Origin: Idiomarina xiamenensis 10-D-4
GTDB lineage: Bacteria; Pseudomonadota; Gammaproteobacteria; Enterobacterales; Alteromonadaceae
Assembly: GCF_000299895.1 (NCBI RefSeq)
Contig: NZ_AMRG01000011.1
Span: forward strand, 1-64,000
DNA: 64,000 bases
Reading direction: 5' to 3'
Part shown: in pieces, positions 7,949-16,861 of the stretch
How the letters are laid out: every line of letters starts with the position of its first letter
Numbering within the stretch: position 1 is the stretch's first letter
Notes under the pieces: generated by a model
Databases searched by the model: none
The model's input: only the letters and a program-made list of their open reading frames with translations
What the model was told of the DNA's origin: nothing
Program-made: the position numbers and the translations under genes

Positions 7949-8745
7949 AAGCCCCCTCCTTGGGTTAATTGAATAAAAATGGGTCCCAGCAACACGATGA
8001 AGTTGACAGGAAAAAAGCACAGAACCAACGGCAGCAACATTTTGATGGTAGCTCGTTGGGCGTGACTCTCAGCGCGTTGCAGTTGCTCCCGCCGCAGCTC
8101 ATCAGCCTCAAAAGCCAGTAAACGAGCACTGCTGTGGCCGCTCTGTTGCAGTTGAATCAATAATTGCCGTAGCCGTTGTAAGCGCGGTAACGGGTATTGC
8201 AAGACCAAACGTTGCAAAGCCTGAGATAACGTCATACCTTGCCGCAGTTGTACCGCCGTGCGGGCCAACGCTTGATGAAAATGGCCTGGTCGTTGCCCCA
8301 ATTGCTGAGCCAGTTGTTGTAGCGCCAAACTGATGGGAGCACCGGCGCTGATTAGCATCATTAATAAATCAAGTAATGCTGGAAGCTGCTGTTCCACCAA
8401 CGTTAAGCGTTGTTGCAAACGTCTTTTACCGCGCGCTAACGGCAACACCATCAACAACAATAGCAATAGATAAAACGGCGCTAGGGATAACGCAGATACG
8501 GCTAAGATTAACAACAACAGAGCCACTGCTGTTTGCAAAAACCAGCGCGCTAAACGGTAGTCAGCATGACAGTGTGTTAAATATAACTGCCAGCGCTCAC
8601 ATAATGCTCTCGGCAAGTGCTTTAGCCGCTGCTCGGCGGCGTCTTCTGCCCAGCGCCAGACTCGCTGCGGCCAATGCAGATAGCGCATCAACCAATAACC
8701 GCCAAACGTCAGCACAAGCCAAAACAACAGGATCACCAGTAACAT
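7945..8745 (-). CDS. tadC: Tad-type inner-membrane platform protein TadC (type II secretion F domain)
   Basis: 266 residues from the ATG at 8745, three bases after the tadB stop. Strong hydrophobic segments sit at the N-terminus (MLLVILLFWLVLTFGGYWLM), near residues 90-120 and at the C-terminus. Between them is a GspF-like cytoplasmic helical domain, with LPALLDLLMMLISAGAPISL and the repeated VQLRQGMTLSQALQRL motif. Two adjacent F-domain proteins after one ATPase is the tadB-tadC signature. It anchors the ATPase to the membrane and passes rotary motion to the growing pilus (family knowledge). Confidence 0.88.
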   Translation of the reverse strand: MLLVILLFWLVLTFGGYWLMRYLHWPQRVWRWAEDAAEQRLKHLPRALCERWQLYLTHCHADYRLARWFLQTAVALLLLILAVSALSLAPFYLLLLLLMVLPLARGKRRLQQRLTLVEQQLPALLDLLMMLISAGAPISLALQQLAQQLGQRPGHFHQALARTAVQLRQGMTLSQALQRLVLQYPLPRLQRLRQLLIQLQQSGHSSARLLAFEADELRREQLQRAESHAQRATIKMLLPLVLCFFPVNFIVLLGPIFIQLTQGGGL

Positions 8746-8747
8746 GC

Positions 8748-9629
8748 TTAACCGCGCCCGTCTTCGATCATGCGCTGCATAAGCCAGCGACCCAGTAACA
8801 TCAATATGACACAAAGCGCCAGTAAGCATTGACCGATACGATGCTGCCAGAGTAGCCCAATGTGTTCTGGCTGTATCCACCAAAGCGCGGCTGCCAGTAG
8901 GAACGGTATGGCGAACAAGAGCTGTCCTTGTAAGCGCGCTTGCGCAGTCAAACTTTGCTGCCGCTGAAACATGGCCAGACGTTGCTCAAGAGTATTCGCC
9001 AATTGTTCAAACACTGGCGCTTGTTGACCACCATAGCGCTGCCCAAGCATAGCGGTGTGCACAAACATCATCATGCAATCGGACGGCGCACGCGCCGCCA
9101 ACGCTTGTAATGCGGCTTGCCAGCCTTTGCCATAACGAACCTGTTGTAGCAACAAACCGATCTCTTGTTGTAGAGGCTTGAGTAAACCCGGCTGCTGTTG
9201 TTGAATCGCTAAAGTCAAACTACTACCACTGCGCATTGCACCAGCTAAGCTGAGCAGATAGCGCGGCAGTTGCTGTTGCAATAGCTGTTGGCGACGGCGC
9301 CAGAGATAACCAAATAAGCGTCGCGGCAAGAACACGCTGAGCAACAACAACGGTAGTTGGAGTGACCAAGGCAGTAACAATAATGCCAGCCCATGTAGCA
9401 ACAACAGCAGTAGTAACCAATACAACATGAGCCGTTTAGCGGGGGTAAACATAAATAGCTCTAACAAGCTCTGTTGCGTACTTTGCTCAACCCGATGCCA
9501 CATATTAAGCCGCCAAAGCAGTCGCACAGCCAACCACCACAACAACAGCGATAACGGCAACAAACTCGCCATCAACCACAACGCGGAAGACGACTGTGGT
9601 GCTGCACCGAGGTCTGCGATAAGTAACAT
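8748..9629 (-). CDS. tadB: Tad-type inner-membrane platform protein TadB (type II secretion F domain)
   Basis: 293 residues, starting directly after the tadA stop (TAA then ATG). The N-terminus has two hydrophobic segments (LWLMASLLPLSLLLWWLAVR; and around residues 62-100). The F domain follows with QQLPRYLLSLAGAMRSGSSL, GLLLQQVRYGKGWQAALQAL and the PVFEQLANTLEQRLAMFQRQ helix. Two C-terminal membrane helices end it. It pairs with TadC as the platform for pilus assembly. Very rich in Leu and Gln, as are its neighbours. Confidence 0.88.
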   Translation of the reverse strand: MLLIADLGAAPQSSSALWLMASLLPLSLLLWWLAVRLLWRLNMWHRVEQSTQQSLLELFMFTPAKRLMLYWLLLLLLLHGLALLLLPWSLQLPLLLLSVFLPRRLFGYLWRRRQQLLQQQLPRYLLSLAGAMRSGSSLTLAIQQQQPGLLKPLQQEIGLLLQQVRYGKGWQAALQALAARAPSDCMMMFVHTAMLGQRYGGQQAPVFEQLANTLEQRLAMFQRQQSLTAQARLQGQLLFAIPFLLAAALWWIQPEHIGLLWQHRIGQCLLALCVILMLLGRWLMQRMIEDGRG

Positions 9630-10922
9630 TTAAAGTAACCATGCCAGCAATTGCTGACGTTCATGATGAGTTAACTGTTCGGCGTATGGTGGTAGCATTC
9701 CGGTGGCATTAAGCGTCATATCGCTTGCGTAAGCGTCGCCCGCGGAAGGCGCTAACTCAAATAATGGCAGTAGTTGAATCGCCTGCTGTTCCATGCCGGT
9801 GATTTGACTAATTGCTGTGACCTGACGTAAGCCATGACTGTGACGTTTCAGTTGCACCAACAGGTCAACGGCACTGACAATCTGTTGCCGAACCGCCTGT
9901 ACCGGCAACTCAAACCCTGCCATTAACACCATCATTTCAAAGCGTTTCAGCGCATCTTGTGGCGAGTTAGCATGAATGGTTCCCAACGAACCATCATGAC
10001 CGGTGTTCATTGCTTGCAACATGTCCAGCGCTTCGGCACCTCGACATTCGCCGACGATGATACGATCAGGCCGCATGCGTAACGCATTGCGCACCAGCTC
10101 ACGGATGCTGATTTGTCCGGCTCCCTCATGATTCGCCGGTCTCGCTTCCAAGCGCACTAAGTTCTGCTGCTGCAGCTGCAGTTCGGCGGCATCTTCGATG
10201 GTGATCACCCGTTGTCGAGCAGGAATCGCCTGCGCTAATGCATTCAGCAGGGTCGTCTTACCACTGCCAGTACCGCCAGCAACAATGATGTTGTCGCCCT
10301 GCTCTACTCGCCAACGCAAAAACTCAGCCGCCGCTTGCGATAAACCATCATTGCTTAACCAGTCCTCTAAGCTCATGACATCGCGCCGAAACTTACGAAT
10401 GGTGATCACCGGTCCGTTAAGGCTGACCGGGGCTAACGCGACATGAATGCGAGCACCGTTACTGAGGCGACCGTCTAACAACGGTGAGGCGTTATCGACC
10501 TGCCGTCCGAGCGGCGTGACCATGCGCTCGACCACCGCCAGCAATGCGCCCTCGCTAGCAAATGCTTGCGCTTGTTGGGTGATTTTTCCACCTCGCTCAA
10601 CGAATAACTGATCATAACCGTTAATCATGATCTCGCTAACCTCGTCATCGGCCAGCAAAGGCTCTAACGCACCTAAGCCGACAACGTTAGCGATAGCCGC
10701 TGCTACCTGAGGAGCTAACGACTGAGTCTGCGGCAGGCGGAATTCGCTGTGTAAATACTGTTCAGCAAAACACCGCAGTTGCTGCTCGTTCATCATCGCT
10801 AGCTGCGGATCGCGTTGATCGAGCCGCCGCTGCAAGCGCTGCTCCATGTATTGCTGCTCGGCGTTTAGTTTTTTTAGCGCTGAGCTCTCGGCTACGCCAT
10901 GAGGCGTTGTTAAGGTAGACAT
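9630..10922 (-). CDS. tadA: Tad/Flp pilus assembly ATPase TadA (CpaF family)
   Basis: 430-residue secretion ATPase of the CpaF/VirB11 type that powers pilus polymerisation. The N-terminal domain has [17 protein letters not shown]; the core has Walker A GGTGSGKT at residues 216-223, the Asp box [12 protein letters not shown], Walker [18 protein letters not shown] and the His box [13 protein letters not shown]. CpaF-type features such as [14 protein letters not shown] are present. It is the only ATPase in the cluster; no TadZ/CpaE-like MinD ATPase was found. Upstream is the secretin gene after a 34-base gap; downstream tadB starts immediately. Confidence 0.94.
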   Translation of the reverse strand: MSTLTTPHGVAESSALKKLNAEQQYMEQRLQRRLDQRDPQLAMMNEQQLRCFAEQYLHSEFRLPQTQSLAPQVAAAIANVVGLGALEPLLADDEVSEIMINGYDQLFVERGGKITQQAQAFASEGALLAVVERMVTPLGRQVDNASPLLDGRLSNGARIHVALAPVSLNGPVITIRKFRRDVMSLEDWLSNDGLSQAAAEFLRWRVEQGDNIIVAGGTGSGKTTLLNALAQAIPARQRVITIEDAAELQLQQQNLVRLEARPANHEGAGQISIRELVRNALRMRPDRIIVGECRGAEALDMLQAMNTGHDGSLGTIHANSPQDALKRFEMMVLMAGFELPVQAVRQQIVSAVDLLVQLKRHSHGLRQVTAISQITGMEQQAIQLLPLFELAPSAGDAYASDMTLNATGMLPPYAEQLTHHERQQLLAWLL

Positions 10923-10956
10923 TCAGTTTGGCTTCCTTTGCTAAGTGAATGATCCA

Positions 10957-12285
10957 TTAGTCACTAAGTACGCTATGTGACTCGGCATCAACGTTGACCT
11001 CACGTAGTCCATTACACCCCATCGCCGCCTCAATCTGCCGTCGATGTCGTTGTGCCTGAGTCACCCTAGCGAGTTGCTGCTGACGCTCCTGCAGACGTTG
11101 TGGCGTGACCAAAATGACCAGCTCGCGCTGCTCGGTACGCGTTTGTTGCTGACTGAAAAAGTGCCCGATAATCGGCACATCTGCCAACCCCGGAATACGC
11201 TTTAGCGATTCACTTTTTTGTTGATTCAATAAACCCGATAGCACCAGCGTACTGCCACTTTGGGTATCAAATTCGGTGGTCGCTTCACGGCTGAGTAAGC
11301 CAGGAATACCGGCGACGGTAGTGGCCGGATCGATATTACTAACCTGCGCTCTAACTCTGGCATGAATAGTTCCGGCTGCAGTCAGTTTTGGACTGATCGA
11401 TAACTGCACGCCATAACGCCGGAAAGTAACGCTCTGTAATCCCTCACTACTAACCTGCGGAATCGGCAATTCACCACCCGCGAGAAAATCAGCGCTGGCG
11501 CCATCCTTACTCAGTAACTGTGGTTGCGCCAATAATCGTGCTTGGCCGCTTTGCTGTAGCGCTTGCAGTTGCGACATCAGAGCCGGACGCCACTGCAATA
11601 AGCCACTTTCCATCAGTGCCGGACCAAGCACCGGTTGCTGCCAATCTACCCCCAACTGCTGTAGCTGTTGCCTGGCCATTTCATAAACCTGAACTTGAAT
11701 GGTGATCATCTCGGCCGCCGTTACCTGTTGTTGGGTTTGGTCGAGCACGTCTGGATAGTCACTCACCAACTCAGCTAGCTGAGCCTTAGCCTTTGCAGTT
11801 AGTTCGCCAGTTAGCAACCAGAAACCTTGATGTTGACGCCAACTTAATTGTGGCTGTTGCTGCTTCAAGTGCTGTAATTGCAGCAGCAACCGGGGCTTTA
11901 ATTGCGCTTGCACATGGACAATATGGCGCGTACTCACTTGCCCCTGACTGTTAACTTGTAACACCTCAACCACACCGCTTTGCTGTGGTAATAGCGCCAC
12001 TTGTGCAGCACCGATGGGGTGTATTAATAGCGTTTCCTGATCGGCAACAATAAGTTCTGCGGCGGACATCGACCAAACGGCAACATCGCCAACCGTCAAT
12101 TGATGCTCAACGACGCTTATGGTAGCTATTGGCTGACTATATTGGTCGTTATCCGAACGCCCTGAGCTCATTGGTTCAGCGGCAACAGTGTCCGCTAACA
12201 ACATCAGCGCCAGCCAAACGGGTATCCACGTTTGTAGCCGCGTCATCAACCCGCCGTAGCGAACATGACAGCTATCGTTTTGCAT
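10957..12285 (-). CDS. cpaC: Tad pilus secretin CpaC/RcpA (type II/III secretion system protein)
   Basis: 442-residue outer-membrane secretin. A signal peptide lies around residues 18-37 (LALMLLADTVAAEP). The N-domains are followed by the secretin core: RLLAQPQLLSKDGASADFLA, GGELPIPQVSSEG, YGVQLSISPKL and the C-terminal RIPGLADVPIIGHFFSQQQT and ELVILVTPQ. It forms the channel through which the pilus leaves the cell. The ATG at 12285 overlaps the cpaB stop as TAATG; a second in-frame ATG at 12246 would place the signal peptide closer to the start and cannot be excluded. Gln-rich throughout. Confidence 0.9.
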   Translation of the reverse strand: MQNDSCHVRYGGLMTRLQTWIPVWLALMLLADTVAAEPMSSGRSDNDQYSQPIATISVVEHQLTVGDVAVWSMSAAELIVADQETLLIHPIGAAQVALLPQQSGVVEVLQVNSQGQVSTRHIVHVQAQLKPRLLLQLQHLKQQQPQLSWRQHQGFWLLTGELTAKAKAQLAELVSDYPDVLDQTQQQVTAAEMITIQVQVYEMARQQLQQLGVDWQQPVLGPALMESGLLQWRPALMSQLQALQQSGQARLLAQPQLLSKDGASADFLAGGELPIPQVSSEGLQSVTFRRYGVQLSISPKLTAAGTIHARVRAQVSNIDPATTVAGIPGLLSREATTEFDTQSGSTLVLSGLLNQQKSESLKRIPGLADVPIIGHFFSQQQTRTEQRELVILVTPQRLQERQQQLARVTQAQRHRRQIEAAMGCNGLREVNVDAESHSVLSD

Positions 12286-13046
12286 TAATCCGTCACCTGT
12301 TTTAGATAACTAATACGGATAGGCGCAGCGGATTCTGCCGTTGCCACCTGTTCGACGTTAGCCGCCATTAGCCGACTGCGTAACCACAGCCGTACACCGG
12401 CAGTCGATGCGCGCTGGTATCGTCGACGCTGTTCAGCGGTCAATGCCAACGTTAGCGACTGTGGAATAAAGCCACCGCTCAAGTCTGCTGATGAGGCACT
12501 GCTGTACCGTGGTGATAGCGCGGTTTGCGATAAGTGCTGATCGATGGCGACCACGGGTAGCGCCAATATCGGCGGTTCAGCGCCATCTAAGAATTCCATA
12601 TCAAGCCGATCTCCCAGTTGAATAAGGCCATGATGGCTATTCAATAAATCCGCACTCAACGTCAACGCATAATGCTGCGCTTGTAGCACCTCGGATAGCG
12701 CTGCTGCGGCCGGTTGCAATAGATTAAATGCCAACGGTTGTCCAGCTTCTACAGCAACGGCCAAGCGTCTGCCAAGCAGTGTTGCTGCATGTTCAGGGGC
12801 TAGCCATTGACCGGCTAATCCGTTATCGGGTAAACGTCGCTGACGCAAGTGCTGTTGCTCGATACGCGTGCCGACAGCAAGAGCGTCGGCGGCCACTACC
12901 ACCGTCAACATGGTCGGTTGCTGCGCGCTTAGCGCTTGCTGTTGTTGCCGTTCGACATAACGACTAATTAGCGTTACCGTGAGTACCGTCAGTATTAACG
13001 CCGCGATAATAACCACCATGAAGGTTTGATAGGGTTGCCAACGCAT
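12285..13046 (-). CDS. cpaB: Flp pilus assembly protein CpaB/RcpC
   Basis: 253 residues with one N-terminal membrane helix (FMVVIIAALILTVLTVTLIS) and a periplasmic SAF-like domain: VVVAADALAVGTRIEQQHLR, a GRRLAVAVEAGQPL segment and a RcpC-like region LIQLGDRLDMEFLDG. CpaB/RcpC proteins work with the secretin in the periplasm. It precedes cpaC with a one-base stop/start overlap and follows a small pilin-like gene after 4 bases. Family match is clear although the sequence is short for the family. Confidence 0.88.
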   Translation of the reverse strand: MRWQPYQTFMVVIIAALILTVLTVTLISRYVERQQQQALSAQQPTMLTVVVAADALAVGTRIEQQHLRQRRLPDNGLAGQWLAPEHAATLLGRRLAVAVEAGQPLAFNLLQPAAAALSEVLQAQHYALTLSADLLNSHHGLIQLGDRLDMEFLDGAEPPILALPVVAIDQHLSQTALSPRYSSASSADLSGGFIPQSLTLALTAEQRRRYQRASTAGVRLWLRSRLMAANVEQVATAESAAPIRISYLKQVTD

Positions 13047-13050
13047 GACG

Positions 13051-13326
13051 TTACTCCGTTGCGCTCAGTAACGTTAACCGCTGTTGCAACTGCTGGTGCT
13101 GTATTGCCCAATCCTTACTCGCTACCGATAGCTTGGCAACAGACTCCACCACCGATAGCGGTTTTTCTGTAAGCGCCTCGTCAATCGTCGACATCGATGC
13201 AGATAATTGCCACAACAACGCTAATAGCACCATATCGACGAGCAACAGCAATAGAAATTCGAGGCTACTCTGGCCGCCATTGGTCAGGTTGAGACCTACG
13301 CTTATTATCGGTTTTGTTGCTGCCAT
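13051..13326 (-). CDS. Small TadE-like pseudopilin
   Basis: 91 residues. Residues 16-42 read GGQSSLEFLLLLLVDMVLLA plus LLWQL: a Gly, then QSSLEF with Glu at +5, then a long hydrophobic helix. This is the class of prepilin peptidase site seen in Flp pilins and TadE/TadF pseudopilins. The rest is a short amphipathic tail (SVVESVAKLSVASKDWAIQH). It overlaps the preceding gene by 22 bases and is followed by cpaB after 4 bases. A structural or initiation role in the pilus is inferred from the motif and position; no named family could be assigned with certainty. Confidence 0.6.
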   Translation of the reverse strand: MAATKPIISVGLNLTNGGQSSLEFLLLLLVDMVLLALLWQLSASMSTIDEALTEKPLSVVESVAKLSVASKDWAIQHQQLQQRLTLLSATE

Positions 13327-13883
13327 AACATCACCAAACTTCCTTGTTGTCCGACTAGCGGCGCCGCGAATATTTGCACCAAGCCAAGCGGACGCTGTAA
13401 CTGAAACTGCAACACCGTTGCTGTTGGTAACAATGGACTACTTGCTAGCCTTCGCTGCCAACGCATCTGCAAATGTTTAGCAACTTGCACGGGCGCGCGA
13501 CGCGGTAGCCAAAGCAACGAATAACTGAAGCCCTGTTGTTGCCAATGATGTAAATTAATGCCCCGCAACCCCGACAACATCGATGTTGGCCGGGCTGCGG
13601 ATGGCAGTTTAGGCAACTGCCGTAACCACCACCGTCCTTGTATTTCGGTCCATAACCACCACCGTTGTCGAAAACGACATAATCGAGCCCTTGACTGTGG
13701 TTGTTCAGGCGCGCCCAAACAGTGCCAGTCAAGCTCTGCCAAAGCAGCCCATAAGGGCGTATATGGGCGTTGTAAAAACCAGTAACCAGGGTCCTCAAAA
13801 GCGTCTATCAACTGCCAATCAGCCGGCACCGTTAGCTTGGTCGCCGTAGCCGATAGCCAAATCATGGCTATTAGCGTTAACAA
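13305..13883 (-). CDS. Uncharacterised exported protein of the Tad locus
   Basis: 192 residues, not recognised. It begins with a short hydrophobic stretch (MLTLIAMIWLSATATKL) that could be a signal peptide, followed by a tryptophan- and arginine-rich body (for example CRFRQRWWLWTEIQGRWWLR). Translation would start at TTG 13883: the codon before it is a stop, and AGGAGG lies about 16 bases upstream, which is far. It overlaps the following TadE-like gene by 22 bases. Conserved spacing inside the pilus operon suggests a pilus-related role; nothing more can be said from sequence. Confidence 0.5.
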   Translation of the reverse strand: MLTLIAMIWLSATATKLTVPADWQLIDAFEDPGYWFLQRPYTPLWAALAELDWHCLGAPEQPQSRARLCRFRQRWWLWTEIQGRWWLRQLPKLPSAARPTSMLSGLRGINLHHWQQQGFSYSLLWLPRRAPVQVAKHLQMRWQRRLASSPLLPTATVLQFQLQRPLGLVQIFAAPLVGQQGSLVMLWQQQNR

Positions 13884-13924
13884 TTACTCACCACCAACAC
13901 CTCCTAAGTATCGGTTGCAGCCAT

Positions 13925-13966
13925 GCTCACGGTTGTATAGCTCACGGCTTGTAGCTTACGGTTGTG
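13925..13966. repeat. Three imperfect 13-14 bp tandem repeats
   Basis: Units GCTCACGGTTGTA (13925-13937), GCTCACGGCTTGTA (13940-13953) and GCTTACGGTTGTG (13954-13966) run head to tail across the stop codon of the upstream Tad-locus gene, which lies at 13956-13958. They mark the only loose junction (72 bases) within the otherwise overlapping operon. Confidence 0.6.
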
Positions 13967-14543
13967 CAGTGCCATGCGAAAATGGTCGGCACGGCGCCTG
14001 TTGGCACAATGATGTATCGGGCACGACTTCGTCATCGACATAGCCCAAGCGCAAACTGTCCGGACTAATTTCCCGGGCTAGCGGTAACCACGACAACCAA
14101 CGTAAGGGTTGCTCAATTGGCAATAAACGCGATGCTTGTCCAGTCAACGTTAATCGCTTAGCGACCTGTAACCCCTCAGCATCACTGCGCGCCGACCAAC
14201 TGTCCAACCAGCGATACCAAGCGCGCTCTTGGTCGTTACTGGCGTAACGGTATTGGCGCTGAAAATCGATGGGTAACTCGAACCATTCCCGTAGCGGCCG
14301 CAATGCTCCTTGTGTGGAATGAGCCAAGCGATAATCGTCATCGCCTTTAACCAAACCCAGATCTAAGCGCCGTAATTGCTGCCGATAATGCTGCCACTGT
14401 TGTTGCTTGGCCGTTGCTATCTGGTGAAGTTGCTTGGTTGCCAATAGCAGCGCCGCCAACAACGGTAGCAGTAGCAAACTGTGTACTATTGCCTGTCCTT
14501 GACACTGACTCAGACTTTGTTGATTAAGCTGTTTGCTGTTCAT
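13956..14543 (-). CDS. TadE-like membrane protein of the Tad locus
   Basis: About 195 residues from the ATG at 14543, four bases after the TadG-like stop. The N-terminus reads QCQGQAIVHSLLLLPLLAAL: a Gly-Gln junction like a prepilin site, but with His instead of Glu at +5, followed by one membrane helix. The remainder is a predicted periplasmic region without a recognised domain, containing LTLTGQASRLLPIEQPLRWL. Position after the TadG-like gene and the topology suggest a TadE/TadF-type minor pseudopilin. An alternative start at 14597 would lie inside the upstream gene and is unlikely. Confidence 0.55.
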   Translation of the reverse strand: MNSKQLNQQSLSQCQGQAIVHSLLLLPLLAALLLATKQLHQIATAKQQQWQHYRQQLRRLDLGLVKGDDDYRLAHSTQGALRPLREWFELPIDFQRQYRYASNDQERAWYRWLDSWSARSDAEGLQVAKRLTLTGQASRLLPIEQPLRWLSWLPLAREISPDSLRLGYVDDEVVPDTSLCQQAPCRPFSHGTAQP

Positions 14544-14547
14544 CGAT

Positions 14548-15762
14548 TTAACTCGCCCGCTCGGCGACCTCAAATGAGGCGACTCTGGCCTTATCAATCG
14601 CGCTCAATGGTCGCAACTGTACGAACCACAGCGGATTAAACAGGTTGCCTAACTCAAGTTGCTGATCAGCACGGGGAAATAACCGCCGCGGCCGGCTATA
14701 ACGAGCATCGGCACGGGCTGCCACTTGCTGTTTACCATTATCTAATGTCACCACTAAGGCGCTGGACGACTGCTGACCAGCAGACTGTTGCAAACGGTAA
14801 AAATAGAAATTGGTTTGACGTGCTAATAAGCGACGATATAACCATTGTGCTTCGGTAGAGGTATTCGGATTTACCGAGCGGCTGCCACCGAAATCCTGCC
14901 CATATCCGTGAAAGCGCCCTTGCCCGCGGCTACCCCGGCCCCAAGCCAGCTCATCGTGATCGAACAATAGATCAATATGCAGAGCTAAAGTATCCATTGC
15001 TTGCCACTGCCATTTTCCCTGGCCATCGATCAGTAAAGTGCTTGCACCTGCCTTTTCAACCTTCGCAGGTCCGGCCTTTAGCCAGCGGTAACTGCGCCGT
15101 CGACTAAAGGGATCGCGACTGCGATTGACCAGACTAGCGAATTGCTTGCCATGCGTTGCATGATCATTTCGAAACCGCCGAATATTACGTAGCCAAAGTA
15201 CCGGGAAAGGTAACAACGAACCGCTATGCCATAGCTGCCAATTGTAGTCGCCGTGCTTAGCGACAAACTCGCTTATGGAGCTTGGCAGCATACTGGTGAA
15301 ACTCGCCTGTAATAGTAACTGTGACGTCGATAACGCACTAATAATTAGCTGTTGTAAACGCAACGCTGCTGGCAATAAACGGTCCATCACCGTCGACACT
15401 CGATCGAGCACCACCGCTAATTGCCGACTGAGCACATTAAGATAGGGAATGACGCTGGTCACCATTGCCATACGTTGGCTTGCGTCGGCCAGCATCGCCA
15501 ACCAACTGGATAAACCGGTCAACTGTGCCATCACCACTTGATTGGCAATCAGGGCACGATTACTTAGCGCCAGATAATTCAGTTGGCGAGCCAGAATCAA
15601 CGCACCGGCCTCCGCGGCGTTGTCGGCAATATTCTGCATGACCCACCGCTCACGACTGTCGCTACTGACGCGATGCAGACTGAACAAGGCTAAACTGAGT
15701 ATGGCGGTTAATAGCAAACCGCTAAACAACAACCAACCCGATTGTTGTTGCGTCAGGCTCAT
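14548..15762 (-). CDS. TadG-like Flp pilus assembly protein
   Basis: 404 residues: one N-terminal membrane helix (SGWLLFSGLLLTAILSLALF) followed by a long periplasmic region starting with NIADNAAEAGALILARQLNY and LALSNRALIANQVVMAQ, a pattern seen in TadG/TadE-like pilus proteins annotated from Tad loci. No von Willebrand-type domain could be seen, so it is shorter and simpler than classical TadG. The start ATG overlaps the stop of the flp pilin gene as ATGA, showing coupling. The family call rests on the N-terminal third. Confidence 0.65.
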   Translation of the reverse strand: MSLTQQQSGWLLFSGLLLTAILSLALFSLHRVSSDSRERWVMQNIADNAAEAGALILARQLNYLALSNRALIANQVVMAQLTGLSSWLAMLADASQRMAMVTSVIPYLNVLSRQLAVVLDRVSTVMDRLLPAALRLQQLIISALSTSQLLLQASFTSMLPSSISEFVAKHGDYNWQLWHSGSLLPFPVLWLRNIRRFRNDHATHGKQFASLVNRSRDPFSRRRSYRWLKAGPAKVEKAGASTLLIDGQGKWQWQAMDTLALHIDLLFDHDELAWGRGSRGQGRFHGYGQDFGGSRSVNPNTSTEAQWLYRRLLARQTNFYFYRLQQSAGQQSSSALVVTLDNGKQQVAARADARYSRPRRLFPRADQQLELGNLFNPLWFVQLRPLSAIDKARVASFEVAERAS

Positions 15763-16067
15763 TGCTGCTCACCCGCCTCGGTCGCTTCGTTATAATTACC
15801 CAGATTGATGTCTTGCTGAGCCACCGTACCAGCACGGCGAGCGGCTTGTCGCGCCCGATTTATTTGTGCGTTGCTGGTTTGTCCGGTGATTTCCTTGGCA
15901 ATACCTGCCACTTGGTTGCGCACGCTCTCGCCCAGCAGCGAGTAAACACCGATTGCGGCAACGGCAATCAAGGCAACAATAATGATGTATTCGGTCATGC
16001 CTTGACCGAGTTGACGATGACGGTTCGCCCCCTGAGAAGCAAACAACGCGAAGATTGACAGCTGCAT
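15759..16067 (-). CDS. flp: Flp-type (type IVb) pilin
   Basis: 102 residues. After a 22-residue leader (rather long for a Flp pilin) comes GQGMTEYIIIVALIAVAAIG: cleavage after Gly22 gives QGMTEY with Glu at +5 and Tyr at +6, the hallmark of the Flp family, and then the hydrophobic polymerisation helix. The tail is polar and basic (AQINRARQAARRAGTVAQQD), longer than in typical Flp pilins. It is the first gene of the locus and therefore the likely major pilin. A purine-rich AGGGGG precedes the ATG. Cleavage needs a prepilin peptidase that this cluster does not encode. Confidence 0.82.
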   Translation of the reverse strand: MQLSIFALFASQGANRHRQLGQGMTEYIIIVALIAVAAIGVYSLLGESVRNQVAGIAKEITGQTSNAQINRARQAARRAGTVAQQDINLGNYNEATEAGEQQ

Positions 16068-16142
16068 GGCTACCCCCTACCGATGACAATGTCGTTCAGT
16101 ATAGGCGCCAGTCATAAGGCTATTTTAAAAAGGCGTTAACGC

Positions 16143-16814
16143 TTATTCGATATGGAGATATTTGTGCAGTTGTACCGATAGCCGCCAATTGCGTTCGATA
16201 CACACTTGCATGGCTAACTCTGTGGCTCGTGGACGCTGACTAATCGGTTGTAAACTGATCACCACGTTGGCTGCCGGCGGGTATTGCGCAAGGAGGGCGT
16301 CTAGCGCGTCAATGTGCTTTTGCATAGCCACCGGATGCTTAATTTCATTCGCGCGTGCCATGCAGTCGGCGCGCACCAGATAGCCACCGGGCATATCCAG
16401 TTTAGGCGATAGCGTCACCCAAGTTTGCGCAGAGACCTGTAGCGCAAAGGTGCCACTGGTTTCAATTTGCAACTGATAACCACGCGCTTCGAGCAGCTCG
16501 GCTAGCGGACGCCAATCAACCATAGCCGGTTCACCGCCGGTAATGACCACGTGTTTGGCACTATAGCCCTGCTGCTGAAAGCAATCGACGATAGCTTGCG
16601 CCGATAGTTCCGCCCATTCAGCACTGGCAGTCGATTTACTTAGCATTCGCTCGACACTCACTTGCTGCGCTGGGTCGATGTCCCAGGTATGCTGCGTATC
16701 ACACCATGGACAGCCCACCGGGCAGCCCTGCAAACGCACGAATATCGACGGCGAGCCGGTAAACACACCCTCACCCTGAATGGTTTGAAATATTTCGTTA
16801 ATGCGGTAAATCAT
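16143..16814 (-). CDS. queE: 7-carboxy-7-deazaguanine synthase QueE
   Basis: Radical SAM enzyme turning 6-carboxytetrahydropterin into 7-carboxy-7-deazaguanine in queuosine synthesis. FQTIQGEGVFTG and the cluster-binding CPVGCPWC (C-x3-C-x2-C) near residues 31-38 are diagnostic, followed by DTQHTWD and VVITGGEPAM. I chose the ATG at 16814, giving MIYRINEIFQTIQGEG as in homologues; an upstream ATG at 16844 would add ten residues. It is divergent from queC, which supplies the next step, across only 47 bases, so they probably share a control region. Confidence 0.95.
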   Translation of the reverse strand: MIYRINEIFQTIQGEGVFTGSPSIFVRLQGCPVGCPWCDTQHTWDIDPAQQVSVERMLSKSTASAEWAELSAQAIVDCFQQQGYSAKHVVITGGEPAMVDWRPLAELLEARGYQLQIETSGTFALQVSAQTWVTLSPKLDMPGGYLVRADCMARANEIKHPVAMQKHIDALDALLAQYPPAANVVISLQPISQRPRATELAMQVCIERNWRLSVQLHKYLHIE

Positions 16815-16861
16815 GAGTTCCGTTACACTATGCGGGGCAAGCATTATAAAGAGGATCGAGC

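Noticed and set aside
16084-16142. Promoter for the Tad locus between queE and flp
   Set aside because: A TATACT-like -10 exists at 16098-16103 on the minus strand but has no acceptable -35; left uncalled.
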